64,000 bases of DNA. Origin: Pseudomonas benzenivorans. GTDB lineage: Bacteria > Pseudomonadota > Gammaproteobacteria > Pseudomonadales > Pseudomonadaceae. Positions 10,183 through 19,015 of this stretch are shown here, in pieces. The notes beneath the pieces were generated by a model. It made no database searches, was not told the origin of the DNA, and saw nothing but the letters and a program-made list of their open reading frames with translations. Within the stretch, counting starts at the first letter, position 1, and each line of letters starts with the position of its first letter. Where the stretch lies: contig NZ_FNCT01000019.1 in NCBI RefSeq assembly GCF_900100495.1, positions 33,477 to 97,476 of the forward strand, in the 5' to 3' direction. Position numbers and translations under genes: made by a program.

Positions 10183-12741
10183 ATGGACCCGCACATCGCT
10201 TACTGGAGCCGGGAGCCCGCGCAACTGATGGCCGAACTGGGCAGCGGCCCCGGCGGCCTGAGCAGCGCCGTGGCGGCCGAGCGGCTGCGCCGGCGCAGCG
10301 CCATGGCGATCGAGGCGCAGGGGCAACTGGTGGTCGTCAGGCTGCTGCTGCGACAGTTCGAAAGCCCACTGGTGCTCATCCTGGTGTTCGCTGCGGCCGT
10401 CTCGCTGATCGTGCGCGATTGGGTGGATGCCGCGATCATCCTGGCCATCGTCCTGGGCAGCGCGCTGCTGGGCTTCGCCCAGGAATACCGGGCATCCAAC
10501 GCCGTGGCACAGCTGCGCGGGCGCCTGGCCCTGAGCGTCCAGGCGCAACGTGATGGCGCACCGCGCAGCGTCGCCGCCGCGACCCTGGTGCCGGGCGACC
10601 TGATCTTCCTCGCGGCCGGCAATCTGGTGCCGGCCGATGGCCTGGTGCTGGAGGCCAAGGACTTCCTGGTGATCGAGTCGAGCCTCACCGGCGAATCCTT
10701 CCCGGTGGAGAAACAGCCGGAACTGCTGCCGCCCGCCACGCCCCTGGCCGGCCGCAGCAACTGCGTGTTCCTCGGCACCTCCGTGCGCAGCGGCACGGCC
10801 ACGGTGCTGGTGCTCAAGACCGGCCGTGAAACGGCCTTCGGCAGCATCGCCGCGCACCTCAAGGCGTGCGAGCCGGAGACCGAGTTCGGCCGCGGCGTGC
10901 GCCAGTTCGGTTACCTGCTGGTGCGGGTCATGGTGGTCATGGTGCTGTTCGTGCTGACGGTCAACCACCTGCTCGGCCGCCCGGCCATCGAATCGCTGTT
11001 GTATGCCGTCGCCCTCGCGGTCGGGTTGTCGCCGGAGCTGCTGCCAGCCATCGTCAGCGTCACCCTGTCCCACGGAGCCCGGGCGATGGCGCGCCGCGGG
11101 GTGATCGTGCGCCACCTGGAGGCGATCGAGAACCTGGGCAGCATGGACGTGCTGTGCACCGACAAGACCGGCACCCTCACCGAGGGGGTGATCGCCCTCG
11201 ATGCCGCAGTGGCACCGGACGGTCAGGCATCGGCGTCAGTCCGCCAGTTCGCCTACCTGAATGCCGCCCTGGAGACCGGCATCGAGAACCCGCTGGATGC
11301 CGCCATCGTCGCCGCCGGCGAACGCGAGGGCCTGAGCAGCGCCGGCTGGCGCAAGATCGACGAGATCCCCTACGACTTCCTGCGCAAGCGTCTGACCATA
11401 GTCGCCGCGCAGGAGCACGAGGCCGACGGCCACTGGATCGTCAGCAAGGGCGCCTATCCCCAGGTGCTGGCGATCTGTACGCGCGTCGCCAGCGACGGCG
11501 GCGAGCAGCCGCTGGACGCGGCCTGGCGTGCCCGGCTCGACGAGTACTACCAGCGCAAGGGCACGGAAGGTTTCCGCGTGCTCGCCCTGGCCACCAAACG
11601 GGTTGCGGCCAAGACGCGCTATGTGCATGCCGATGAGGACGGCATGTGCCTGAGCGGCTTGCTGCTGTTCTTCGACCCACCCAAGGCCGACGCCAACCGG
11701 ACCATCCGCGACCTCGCCGCGCTGGGCATCCGCATCAAGATCATCAGCGGCGACAACCGCTATGTGGCGGCCCACGTCGCCCAGGCCATCGGCCTCGACG
11801 CGCAGGGCATGCTCACCGGCGCGGAGATCGCCGGGCTCAAGGACGAGGCGCTCTGGCACCGGGCCGAGCGCACCAGCCTGTTCGTCGAGGTCGATCCGCA
11901 GCAGAAGGAACGCATCGTCCACGCCCTGCAGCGCACCGGGCATGCCGTCGGCTACCTGGGCGACGGCATCAACGACGCCCCCGCGCTGCACGCCGCCGAC
12001 GTCGGCATCTCGGTGCAGGGCGCGGTGGACGTGGCGCGGGAAAGCGCCGACGTGGTGCTCTTGCGCAGCGACCTGGACGTGCTCTGCCGCGGCGTGCGGG
12101 ACGGTCGGCGCACCTTCGCCAACACCCTCAAGTACATCTGCATCACCACCAGCGCCAACTTCGGCAACATGCTGAGCATGGCCCTGGTCACGCCGCTGCT
12201 GCCCTTCCTGCCCCTGGCCGCCAAGCAGATCCTTCTCAACAACTTCCTCTCCGACCTGCCGTCCATCAGCATCGCCACCGACAACGTCGACCCCGAGCGG
12301 GTGGCCACGGCCCAGCGCTGGCAGGTCGGCGGCGTGCGGCGCTTCATGCTGGTGTTCGGCCTGCTCAGCACCGGCTTCGACCTGCTGACCTTCGTGGTCC
12401 TCCTGCAGCTGTTCCGGGCCGACCAGGCGACCTTCCAGACCGCCTGGTTCGTGGTTTCCCTGCTCACCGAACTGGCCGTGGTGCTGGTGCTGCGCAGCCA
12501 GGGGCCGGCCTGGCGCAGCAGCCCCAGCCGGCTGCTGCTGGGGACGACGCTGCTGGTCAGCGCCCTGGCGCTGTGGCTGCCCTACCTCGAGCCGCTCGCC
12601 AGCCTCTTCGACTTCACCCCCCTGCCCTGGCCGCTCCTGGCCACCCTGCTGCTGATCGTCGGCGCCTATGTGGGTAGCACCGAGGCGGCCAAGGTGCACT
12701 TCTTCAGGGCCGACAGCCGCAGCGCGCAACGGCCAGGCTGA
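10183..12741 (+). CDS. mgtA: Mg2+-translocating-type P-type ATPase (P3B, MgtA-like)
   Basis: This protein of about 852 residues has ESSLTGESFPVEK (actuator), VGLSPELLPAIVSVTL in M4 (the SPELLP pattern of MgtA/MgtB P3B pumps), MDVLCTDKTGTLTEG with the phosphorylated Asp at ~327, and GDGINDAPALHAADVGISV. MgtA pumps import Mg2+ across the inner membrane under Mg2+ limitation. I start at the ATG at 10183, about 10 nt after AAGGGGGG; the in-frame ATG at 10174 is too close to that site. It lacks the long N-terminal extension of enteric MgtA. No Mg2+-sensing leader was recognised in the 240-nt region shared with the divergent ATPase. Mg2+ is the likely substrate, by family only. Confidence 0.85.
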   Translation: MDPHIAYWSREPAQLMAELGSGPGGLSSAVAAERLRRRSAMAIEAQGQLVVVRLLLRQFESPLVLILVFAAAVSLIVRDWVDAAIILAIVLGSALLGFAQEYRASNAVAQLRGRLALSVQAQRDGAPRSVAAATLVPGDLIFLAAGNLVPADGLVLEAKDFLVIESSLTGESFPVEKQPELLPPATPLAGRSNCVFLGTSVRSGTATVLVLKTGRETAFGSIAAHLKACEPETEFGRGVRQFGYLLVRVMVVMVLFVLTVNHLLGRPAIESLLYAVALAVGLSPELLPAIVSVTLSHGARAMARRGVIVRHLEAIENLGSMDVLCTDKTGTLTEGVIALDAAVAPDGQASASVRQFAYLNAALETGIENPLDAAIVAAGEREGLSSAGWRKIDEIPYDFLRKRLTIVAAQEHEADGHWIVSKGAYPQVLAICTRVASDGGEQPLDAAWRARLDEYYQRKGTEGFRVLALATKRVAAKTRYVHADEDGMCLSGLLLFFDPPKADANRTIRDLAALGIRIKIISGDNRYVAAHVAQAIGLDAQGMLTGAEIAGLKDEALWHRAERTSLFVEVDPQQKERIVHALQRTGHAVGYLGDGINDAPALHAADVGISVQGAVDVARESADVVLLRSDLDVLCRGVRDGRRTFANTLKYICITTSANFGNMLSMALVTPLLPFLPLAAKQILLNNFLSDLPSISIATDNVDPERVATAQRWQVGGVRRFMLVFGLLSTGFDLLTFVVLLQLFRADQATFQTAWFVVSLLTELAVVLVLRSQGPAWRSSPSRLLLGTTLLVSALALWLPYLEPLASLFDFTPLPWPLLATLLLIVGAYVGSTEAAKVHFFRADSRSAQRPG

Positions 12742-12825
12742 CCGCCAACCATCCCCCGCCGGTACACCTGACGCTGGCGGGAACCGCTCAAGCGTGCAGC
12801 AGGACCCGGCTCGCTCGAGCCGCTG

Positions 12826-13971
12826 TTACAGACATGCCCCCAGTACCCGCGCCAGCTGCTGCGCGCGCGGGTCCATCAGCACGTAGGGACCGAGGTTGTT
12901 GGTGACGAAGCCGAAGGCGACTTCGCGCTCCGGGTCGGCAAAGCCGCTGGAACCGCCCGCGCCCGGATGGCCGAAGGCCTTGGCGCCGAGGCCGTAGGTC
13001 GCGTTGGCCACCTGCGGCTGGTCGAGCATGCAGCCCAGGCCGAAGCGCGTGCGGGTCAGCAGGGTCTTGTCGTCGCCGACGCTGTGCTCGCGAGTCAGCT
13101 CGTCGAGCAGCTCGCTTTCCAGCAGGCGGCCGTCGAGCAGGCCGCTGTAGAAGCCGGCCAGGCTGCGCGCGTTGCCGTGACCGTTGGCCGCCGGCTGCTG
13201 CATGCGCCGCCACTCCGGCTTGTTGGTGCTGGTCATGATCGACGGCGGGTTGGTGAAGGCGCGGGTACTCATGGCCCGGGGCTCGCTCATCATGGTCCTG
13301 AGCAGAAGCTGCGCGGCCGCATCGCCCATATTGCCCTTGCCGCGGGAGATGCTCGCCACCCGGGCGAACTCGCTGTCGGCCAGGCCGACGTGGAAGTCCA
13401 GGCCCAGCGGCCTGGCGGTGCGCGCGACGATGGATTCGCCCGGCCCGCGGCCTTCGACGCGCCGCAGCAGTTCGCCGACCAGCCAGCCGTAGGTGATCGG
13501 TGCATAGCCATGGCCCTCGCCGAGCGGCCACCAGGGCTGTTCGGCGGCCAGCGCCGTGGTCATCGCCTGCCAGTCGTACAGGGCCTCGGCCGGCAACTGC
13601 TGGTGCAGGGCCGGCAGGCCAGCCTGGTGGCAGAGCAGGTGGCGCAGGCTGATGCGGGCCTTGCCGGCGGCGGCGAACTCCGGCCAGTAGCGGGCCACCG
13701 GGGCGTCCAGTTCGAGTTTGCCCTCGCCGACCAGCTGCAGGGCGGTGACGGCGGTGAACGGCTTGGTGCAGGAGAACAGGTTGAGGATGGTGTCGCCGTG
13801 CCAGGCCTGCTGGCCGTCCTTGTCGGCCACCCCGGCCCAGATATCCACCACGGTCTCGCCGGCGACCTGCACGCAGAGCGCCGCGCCACGCGCCTGCGGG
13901 TCTTCGAACAAGGCGGCGAAGGCGTCCTTGACGGCCTCGAACTGAAGGTCGAAATAGCCCTGAATCTGCAC
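12826..13971 (-). CDS. Serine-beta-lactamase-fold esterase (EstA/EstB type)
   Basis: The 381-residue protein belongs to the class C beta-lactamase-like hydrolases. The nucleophile motif SCTK (SxxK, Ser67 in LFSCTKPFTAV) and the Tyr region YAPITYGWLVGELLRR are visible, and the C-terminal HPGAGGSSGFADPEREVAFG is a family signature. It probably hydrolyses esters rather than beta-lactams. There is no signal peptide, so it is likely cytoplasmic. The GTG at 13971 is chosen because AAGGAG lies 7 nt upstream and the homologous proteins begin at the QIQG-YDLQFEAV segment; the longer ATG start would add 27 low-complexity residues. It lies downstream of dinG on the same strand. Confidence 0.9.
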   Translation of the reverse strand: MQIQGYFDLQFEAVKDAFAALFEDPQARGAALCVQVAGETVVDIWAGVADKDGQQAWHGDTILNLFSCTKPFTAVTALQLVGEGKLELDAPVARYWPEFAAAGKARISLRHLLCHQAGLPALHQQLPAEALYDWQAMTTALAAEQPWWPLGEGHGYAPITYGWLVGELLRRVEGRGPGESIVARTARPLGLDFHVGLADSEFARVASISRGKGNMGDAAAQLLLRTMMSEPRAMSTRAFTNPPSIMTSTNKPEWRRMQQPAANGHGNARSLAGFYSGLLDGRLLESELLDELTREHSVGDDKTLLTRTRFGLGCMLDQPQVANATYGLGAKAFGHPGAGGSSGFADPEREVAFGFVTNNLGPYVLMDPRAQQLARVLGACL

Positions 13972-14059
13972 GAGTGGCTCCTTGGTCTGGGGTGGCGGCG
14001 ACGAGTCGCGCATTGTTCCAGCCCGCGTAGTGCTTGGGAACCCGTACGACACCGGACTG

Positions 14060-16204
14060 CTAGCCGATTTCCCGGCGAAAAGGCGGCAGCGCGTTGAGAA
14101 TCGCCTTGCCGTAGCGCTGGGTCACCACCCGCCGGTCGAGCAGGGTGATGGTGCCGCGGTCCTCCTCGGTGCGCAGCAGCCGGCCGCAGGCCTGCACCAG
14201 GCGCAGCGAGGCGTCCGGCACGGCGATCTCCATGAACGGGTTGCCGCCGCGCGCCTCGATCCATTCGGCCAGCGCCGCCTCCACCGGGTCGTCCGGCACG
14301 GCGAAGGGGATCTTGGCGATCACCACGTGCTCGCAGTAGGCGCCCGGCAGGTCGACGCCCTCGGCGAAGCTGGCCAGGCCGAACAGCACGCTCTCCTCGC
14401 CGGAGTCGACCCGCGCCTTGTGCTTGTTCAGGGTTTCCTGCTTGGACAGGTTGCCCTGGATGAACACCCGCTTGCGCCAGTCGCGCTCCAGGCCGTCGAA
14501 CACGTCCTGCATCTGCCGGCGCGAGGAGAACAGCACCAGGGTGCCGCGCGAGCCGGCCACCAGTTGCGGCAGCTCGCGGATGATCGCCGCGGTGTGCACT
14601 GGCGCGTCGCGCGGGTCGGCCTTGAGGTCCGGCACCCGCAGCACGCCGGCGTCGGCGTGGTGGAACGGGCTCGGCACCACCGTGGTCACCGCCACCTTGG
14701 GCAGGCCGGCGCGCATCCGGTAGCGCTCGAAGGTGCCCAGCGCGGTGAGCGTGGCCGAGGTCACCAGGGCGCCGTAGGCGACGTTCCACAGGTTGCGCCG
14801 CAAGGTCTCGGCGGCGAGGATCGGGCTGGCGTTGACCTCGATGTCGAACAGCGCGCCGCTCTCGGCAAGGGTCAGCCAGCGCGCCATCGGCGGGCTGTCC
14901 TCGGGATCTTCGGCGGTGAACGCCAGCCACAGCTCCCAGGTGCCCCGGGCGCGCGCCAGCAGGCTGCCGAACAGCGGGTACCATTCCTCGGCCTGGTGGC
15001 TGGCGATGCCGATGCTGGCCTCGCCGTCCATGGACTGCTTGAGCTGCTCGGTGACCCCGGTGAACAGGTCGGTGAGCCTGGAGAAGCCCTTCTTCAGCTC
15101 CAGCCCCAGCTCGCGCAAGTGCTCCGGCACCAGGCCGCCGACGAAGCGATGGCGCGGCCGCTCGCGGCCTTCCATGTCCTCGCCGGGCTTGAACTCGGCT
15201 ACCTGCTCGCAGGCGCTGAACATGAACTGCTGCTGGGTCCTGATCTCCCGCGCCAGCTCCGGCACCTGTTCGATCAGCCGCCCCAGATCGCCGGGCAGGG
15301 GATGCTGGGCCAGCAGTTTGGTGAGGTTCTTGGCGGTCTGCTCCAGCCAGTCGGCGGTCGAGCGCAGCCGCGTGTAGTGGGCGAAGTGGCCGATCGCCTT
15401 GTCCGGCAGATGATGGCCTTCGTCGAACACGTAGAGGGTCTCGCGCGGGTCGGGCAGCACCGCACCGCCGCCCAGGGCCAGGTCGGCCAGCACCATGTCG
15501 TGGTTGGTGACTATCACGTCGACCTTGCCCATGCCCTCGCGCGCCTTGTAGAAGGCGCACTGCTGGAAATTCGGGCAGTGGCGGTTGGTGCACTGGCTGT
15601 GGTCGGTGGTCAGGCGCGCCCAGTCGGCGTCGGCCAGCTCCTGGGGCCAGCTGTCGCGGTCGCCGTCCCACTTGTTGCCGGCGAGCTTCTCGATCATCGC
15701 GCCGAACAGCTTCTGGCTCTGCTCGTCGACCTCGATGCGAAACCCCTCCTCCTCGAACAGCTGGGCGGTGGCGTTTTGCGCCTGGCCTTCCTGCAGCAGC
15801 AGGTCGAGCTTGGACAGGCACAGGTAGCGGCCACGCCCCTTGGCCAGGGCGAAGCTGAAGTTCAGGCCGCTGTTGCGCATCAGGTCCGGCAGGTCCTTGT
15901 GCACGATCTGCTCCTGCAGGGCCACGGTCGCGGTGGCGATCACCAGGCGCTTGCCGGCCGCCTTGGCGGTGGGAATCGCCGCCAGGCTGTAGGCCACGGT
16001 CTTGCCGGTGCCTGTGCCGGCCTCGACCGCCACCACCGCCGGCTCGCCCTCGCGCTTGCCTTCGGCGTCGGCCTTGATCGCCCCCAGCACCTTGGCGATC
16101 TCGGCGATCATCAGGCGCTGGCCATAGCGCGGCTTGAGCCCCTTGGCCTCGAGGAAACGGGAATAGGCGCCCTGGATCTGGGACTTGAGTTCGGTACTGA
16201 GCAT
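14060..16204 (-). CDS. dinG: ATP-dependent DNA helicase DinG
   Basis: This 714-residue superfamily-2 XPD-like helicase unwinds DNA and R-loops 5'-3' during repair. Walker A is VEAGTGTGKT (residues ~60-69) and the DEAH box is FDEGHHL. The Fe-S cluster cysteines are visible as GRGRYLC and CTNRHCPNFQQC. Helicase motifs VI/VII appear near the C-terminus as LVQACGRLLRTEEDRGTI. Length and motif order fit DinG of Pseudomonas. The ribosome binding site is weak. It is divergent from the CopD-like gene, and its 3' end lies 88 nt from the esterase start. Confidence 0.95.
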   Translation of the reverse strand: MLSTELKSQIQGAYSRFLEAKGLKPRYGQRLMIAEIAKVLGAIKADAEGKREGEPAVVAVEAGTGTGKTVAYSLAAIPTAKAAGKRLVIATATVALQEQIVHKDLPDLMRNSGLNFSFALAKGRGRYLCLSKLDLLLQEGQAQNATAQLFEEEGFRIEVDEQSQKLFGAMIEKLAGNKWDGDRDSWPQELADADWARLTTDHSQCTNRHCPNFQQCAFYKAREGMGKVDVIVTNHDMVLADLALGGGAVLPDPRETLYVFDEGHHLPDKAIGHFAHYTRLRSTADWLEQTAKNLTKLLAQHPLPGDLGRLIEQVPELAREIRTQQQFMFSACEQVAEFKPGEDMEGRERPRHRFVGGLVPEHLRELGLELKKGFSRLTDLFTGVTEQLKQSMDGEASIGIASHQAEEWYPLFGSLLARARGTWELWLAFTAEDPEDSPPMARWLTLAESGALFDIEVNASPILAAETLRRNLWNVAYGALVTSATLTALGTFERYRMRAGLPKVAVTTVVPSPFHHADAGVLRVPDLKADPRDAPVHTAAIIRELPQLVAGSRGTLVLFSSRRQMQDVFDGLERDWRKRVFIQGNLSKQETLNKHKARVDSGEESVLFGLASFAEGVDLPGAYCEHVVIAKIPFAVPDDPVEAALAEWIEARGGNPFMEIAVPDASLRLVQACGRLLRTEEDRGTITLLDRRVVTQRYGKAILNALPPFRREIG

Positions 16205-16373
16205 GGGGATCTGGGCGCGAAAAAGGCTGGATAAATTTTCAGTGCTTGCAAAGGCTGGCTATCATAGCGCGCTAATCGATCCCGCGCAGAACCGCCTGCC
16301 CAGCCGCCGATCACGCCGGCCGGCCAGACCCGCGGCGGTTCCCCTGGCCTCTTCCCCCGACTGGAGTATCCGC

Positions 16374-16838
16374 ATGTCCCCTTTTGCCATGACCTATGCC
16401 CTGCACCTGCTCGCCGCGCTCGTCTGGGTCGGCGGCATGTTCTTCGCCTGGATGATCCTCCGGCCCGCGGCGGTAGGCGTGCTGGAGGCGCCGGCGCGGC
16501 TGAAACTGTGGGTCGAGGTGTTCCGGCGGTTCTTCCATTGGGTGTGGGCCGCGGTGCTGGTGCTGCCGATCACCGGCGTGGGCATGCTGCACCTGCGCTT
16601 TGCCGGCTTCGAAAGCGCGCCGCGCTACGTGCACATCATGATGGGCCTGTATATCGCCATGCTCGCGCTGTTTCTCCGCGTGCAGGTTCTGCAATTGCCG
16701 GAATTGCGCCGCGCGGTGGCGGCCGAGGATTGGCCGAGCGGCGGCGCGGTGCTCGGGCGAATTCGCCGGCTGGTGGGCATCAACCTGATTCTGGGCCTGG
16801 TGTTGGCGAGCATCGCCGCCGCTCGCCCCGGCTTCTGA
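16374..16838 (+). CDS. CopD-family membrane protein
   Basis: This 154-residue protein has four predicted membrane helices and shows the CopD/PcoD-like core: TYALHLLAALVWVGGMFFAW near the start, FHWVWAAVLVLPITGVGML, and YVHIMMGLYIAML. Conserved His residues at the helix ends could bind heme or copper. Members are annotated as putative copper-resistance or unknown membrane proteins; the function here is not established. The ATG at 16374 has CTGGAG 7 nt upstream; an earlier in-frame start would add 63 Arg/Pro-rich residues. It is transcribed away from dinG. Confidence 0.85.
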   Translation: MSPFAMTYALHLLAALVWVGGMFFAWMILRPAAVGVLEAPARLKLWVEVFRRFFHWVWAAVLVLPITGVGMLHLRFAGFESAPRYVHIMMGLYIAMLALFLRVQVLQLPELRRAVAAEDWPSGGAVLGRIRRLVGINLILGLVLASIAAARPGF

Positions 16839-16938
16839 GCAGGCGCCAGCAGCGCATGGCGCTCCTGGCCGCGAACCGGCCACGTTAACGCTCATGGCAG
16901 TCGCCGCCCCCCCCTGCTGATGAAAGCGGTCTTTCACG

Positions 16939-17709
16939 TTAGAACCGTAGCAGGCTCAACCTGCCCGGCGCTCCTGGCGCACCCGCCTGCCCTGCCTGGC
17001 CGGACCGCCCATCCGCGGCCCCCGCGGCGGTATATAGCCAGCAGCCTTTGCCTGCTCCGCCCGCGCCGCCGCTACCGCCTTTTCCGGCTGGGCCACCGAC
17101 GCCGCCCTCCAGACGCACCTGCAGGCGATCGGCTGGAAAGTTCGCCGGCACTGCCACACGCACCTGGCCGCCCGCTGCGCCTGCCTGTCCATCGCCACCG
17201 TCCAGCCCGTCGTGGCCACGGCCAGCCTGGCCCCAGGTGCAACCGGCGGCCTTGCCATCCGCGCCGTCCAAGCCGGCGTAACCCGGCGCGCCCGTGCCGC
17301 CGCGTACATCGACCAGCAATGACTCGGCCACCACGCTCTCCAGGCGGATATCCAGGACACGCCCAGGCCTTGCCGGCTGGCTCGGGGAACCCGGAGCACC
17401 GCGCGCGCTGATCTGAGCACCGGCAGCGATCTCGCCATGCGCAACCTTCAGGCGCAAAGCCTGCTCGCTCGGCGCAATAGCGATCCGCGCCTCACGCCCC
17501 AGGTACAGGTCGTCGATGCGAATTTCTGTCAACCCAGCGGGAATCAGCAACGTGCCGTGGTCGGCGATGTGCACGCGCTGCACCACCAGCACGCTGGCTG
17601 TCGCCGGCAAACGCAGCAGGCCATGGGAGTGCACCTCGAGCGAGGCCTGTGCCTGCGCCAGCGAGCTGCCCAGCATGGCCAGCATGGCCAGCAACAACAG
17701 ACTACGCAT
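16939..17709 (-). CDS. Secreted glycine-rich, collagen-like repeat protein
   Basis: The 256-residue product starts MRSLLLLAMLAMLGSSLAQA, a clear Sec signal peptide. Residues ~25-125 form a beta-rich region (LLIPAGLTEIRIDDLYLGRE). Two collagen-like stretches with Gly every third residue follow: GTGAPGYAGLDGADGKAAG at mid-protein and GKGGSGGAGGAGKG / GRSGQAGQAGAPGAPGR near the end. It probably acts in the periplasm or at the cell surface; no enzyme motif is visible. It overlaps the upstream DUF1145 gene by 8 nt, so the two are an operon. The start is supported by GGAGG 7 nt upstream. Confidence 0.8.
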   Translation of the reverse strand: MRSLLLLAMLAMLGSSLAQAQASLEVHSHGLLRLPATASVLVVQRVHIADHGTLLIPAGLTEIRIDDLYLGREARIAIAPSEQALRLKVAHGEIAAGAQISARGAPGSPSQPARPGRVLDIRLESVVAESLLVDVRGGTGAPGYAGLDGADGKAAGCTWGQAGRGHDGLDGGDGQAGAAGGQVRVAVPANFPADRLQVRLEGGVGGPAGKGGSGGAGGAGKGCWLYTAAGAADGRSGQAGQAGAPGAPGRLSLLRF

Positions 17710-18007
17710 GCTCGGCCTCCAACTGCACCTCGCCCTGCGCCAGTTCCGACACTTGCGCCGGAGGCAGGCAGAGCAGATGGAATACGCCGAACAACGCGAC
17801 CTGGACACGCTCCAGCCGAGGCCGTGGGCAGCCACGGAGACGCTCATCGAACAGCCACAGTTCCAGGCCATGGACCAGCATGAGCAGGGCGCCGGTCAGG
17901 TACAGCAGAAATGCGAAAGGCTGTGCGAACGGATCCAGCAGATTGGCCAGCGCCGCCCCCCAGAACAACGCAGTCAGCAGCTTTCCCAAGCCCAAGAGTT
18001 TCTTCAT
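17702..18007 (-). CDS. DUF1145 family small membrane protein
   Basis: This 101-residue protein begins MKKLLGLGKLLTALFWGAAL and has about three hydrophobic segments, with LVHGLELWLFDERLRG between helices. The pattern is that of the DUF1145 (YhhL-like) inner-membrane proteins, whose function is unknown. It is immediately upstream of, and overlaps by 8 nt, the collagen-like secreted protein gene, so the two are co-transcribed. A strong terminator that ends the preceding OmpA transcript lies in the ~145-nt gap upstream. Confidence 0.82.
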   Translation of the reverse strand: MKKLLGLGKLLTALFWGAALANLLDPFAQPFAFLLYLTGALLMLVHGLELWLFDERLRGCPRPRLERVQVALFGVFHLLCLPPAQVSELAQGEVQLEAEHA

Positions 18008-18076
18008 CCCCGCCCTCAGCAGATTGTTGTTTTGCCGCACCTTAACTGCTTTGGGGGAGTGCGACCAGCGGGCCGG

Positions 18077-18105
18077 AAAAAACGGCGGGGGCCTTGGGCC
18101 CCCGC
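18077..18105 (-). terminator. Rho-independent terminator of the OmpA lipoprotein gene
   Basis: A perfect 9-bp stem (GCGGGGGCC / GGCCCCCGC) with a TTG loop is preceded on the plus strand by AAAAAA, which is a U-run on the minus strand. It lies 48 nt downstream of the left-strand OmpA-family gene. Confidence 0.9.
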
Positions 18106-18152
18106 TGGGTGTGTCTGGCCGGTAGCGACCGGCCGGTACTGCATCATGCCGG

Positions 18153-18890
18153 TTACGGCTGCGCTTCGACTTCCGCCTCCACCCGGCGATTGACGGCGCG
18201 TCCGGAGTCGGTGGTGTTGTCGGCGACCGGGCGCGACTCACCGTAACCTACGGACGAGACCCGGCTGCCGTCGATGCCATGCTGGTTGACCAGTACATCG
18301 CGCACCGCATTGGCACGGCGCTCGGACAGCCCCTGGTTATAGGCATCGGTGCCGATAGAGTCGGTATGCCCCTCGACGGTCGTGGTGGTCTGTGGATACT
18401 GCTTCATGAAGTCGGCCAGACTCTTGATGTCGGCTTGGCTTCCTTCCTTGACCACGGACTTGTCGAAGTCGAACTTCACGTCCAACTCGACGCGAACCGC
18501 CTCAACTGGTTCGACGGGTTCCGGCTCCATGACCGCGGGAGTGCTCGGATACTCCTTCAATGGGCAGCCATTGTGCTGCACCGGGGTATTGGCCGGGGTG
18601 CCAGGACAACGATCGCGGCGGTCGAACACACCATCGCCATCTTCGTCACCGTCCTGGGCATAGCAGATCAGGGTGCCGATAACCGCACCGGCCACTGCAC
18701 CTCCCGCTGCCCAGGTAGAACTCTCGATTGCGCCCAGGCCGCCACCGGCCAGACCGCCAATCGCACTGCACAGGGGCCAGTTCCCCTGGTTGAGCGGCGC
18801 GTCTCCCGTACTGGAAGTCGTGACGCAACCAGAAAGAACACTGCTGACCAAGAGAAGGGGTACGCCAACCCTGAATAGGCTAGTCCTCAT
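18153..18890 (-). CDS. OmpA-family lipoprotein with glycine zipper (paralogue 1)
   Basis: This 245-residue lipoprotein has the lipobox VLSGC. A glycine-rich zipper segment follows (residues ~40-78, GGLAGGGLGAIESSTWAAGG), then a short acidic thrombospondin-type-3-like Ca2+-binding stretch (DGDEDGDGVFDRRDRCPGTP). The C-terminal OmpA peptidoglycan-binding domain is seen as VKFDFDKSVVKEGS and VEGHTDSIGTDAYNQGLSER. It should sit in the outer membrane and bind peptidoglycan. It starts at the ATG at 18890 after AGGAGA. It is a tandem paralogue of the next gene; the Ca2+-binding insert is unique to this copy. Confidence 0.93.
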   Translation of the reverse strand: MRTSLFRVGVPLLLVSSVLSGCVTTSSTGDAPLNQGNWPLCSAIGGLAGGGLGAIESSTWAAGGAVAGAVIGTLICYAQDGDEDGDGVFDRRDRCPGTPANTPVQHNGCPLKEYPSTPAVMEPEPVEPVEAVRVELDVKFDFDKSVVKEGSQADIKSLADFMKQYPQTTTTVEGHTDSIGTDAYNQGLSERRANAVRDVLVNQHGIDGSRVSSVGYGESRPVADNTTDSGRAVNRRVEAEVEAQP

Positions 18891-19015
18891 GGTGAAATCT
18901 CCTGTGTAACCGACGTGATGCCGGTCACACAGGAGTAAAGACCCACCTCTGGGACTGTACAAGCTTGCACCCTGTCATTGTGCCACCTAGGGTGCGAGCC
19001 GTTCTGCCAGGCTCC

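Noticed and set aside
12742..12825. Terminator between the Mg2+-type ATPase and the esterase
   Set aside because: A CCCGCC...GGCGGG pairing exists but has a long loop and no T-run, so it is too weak to call.
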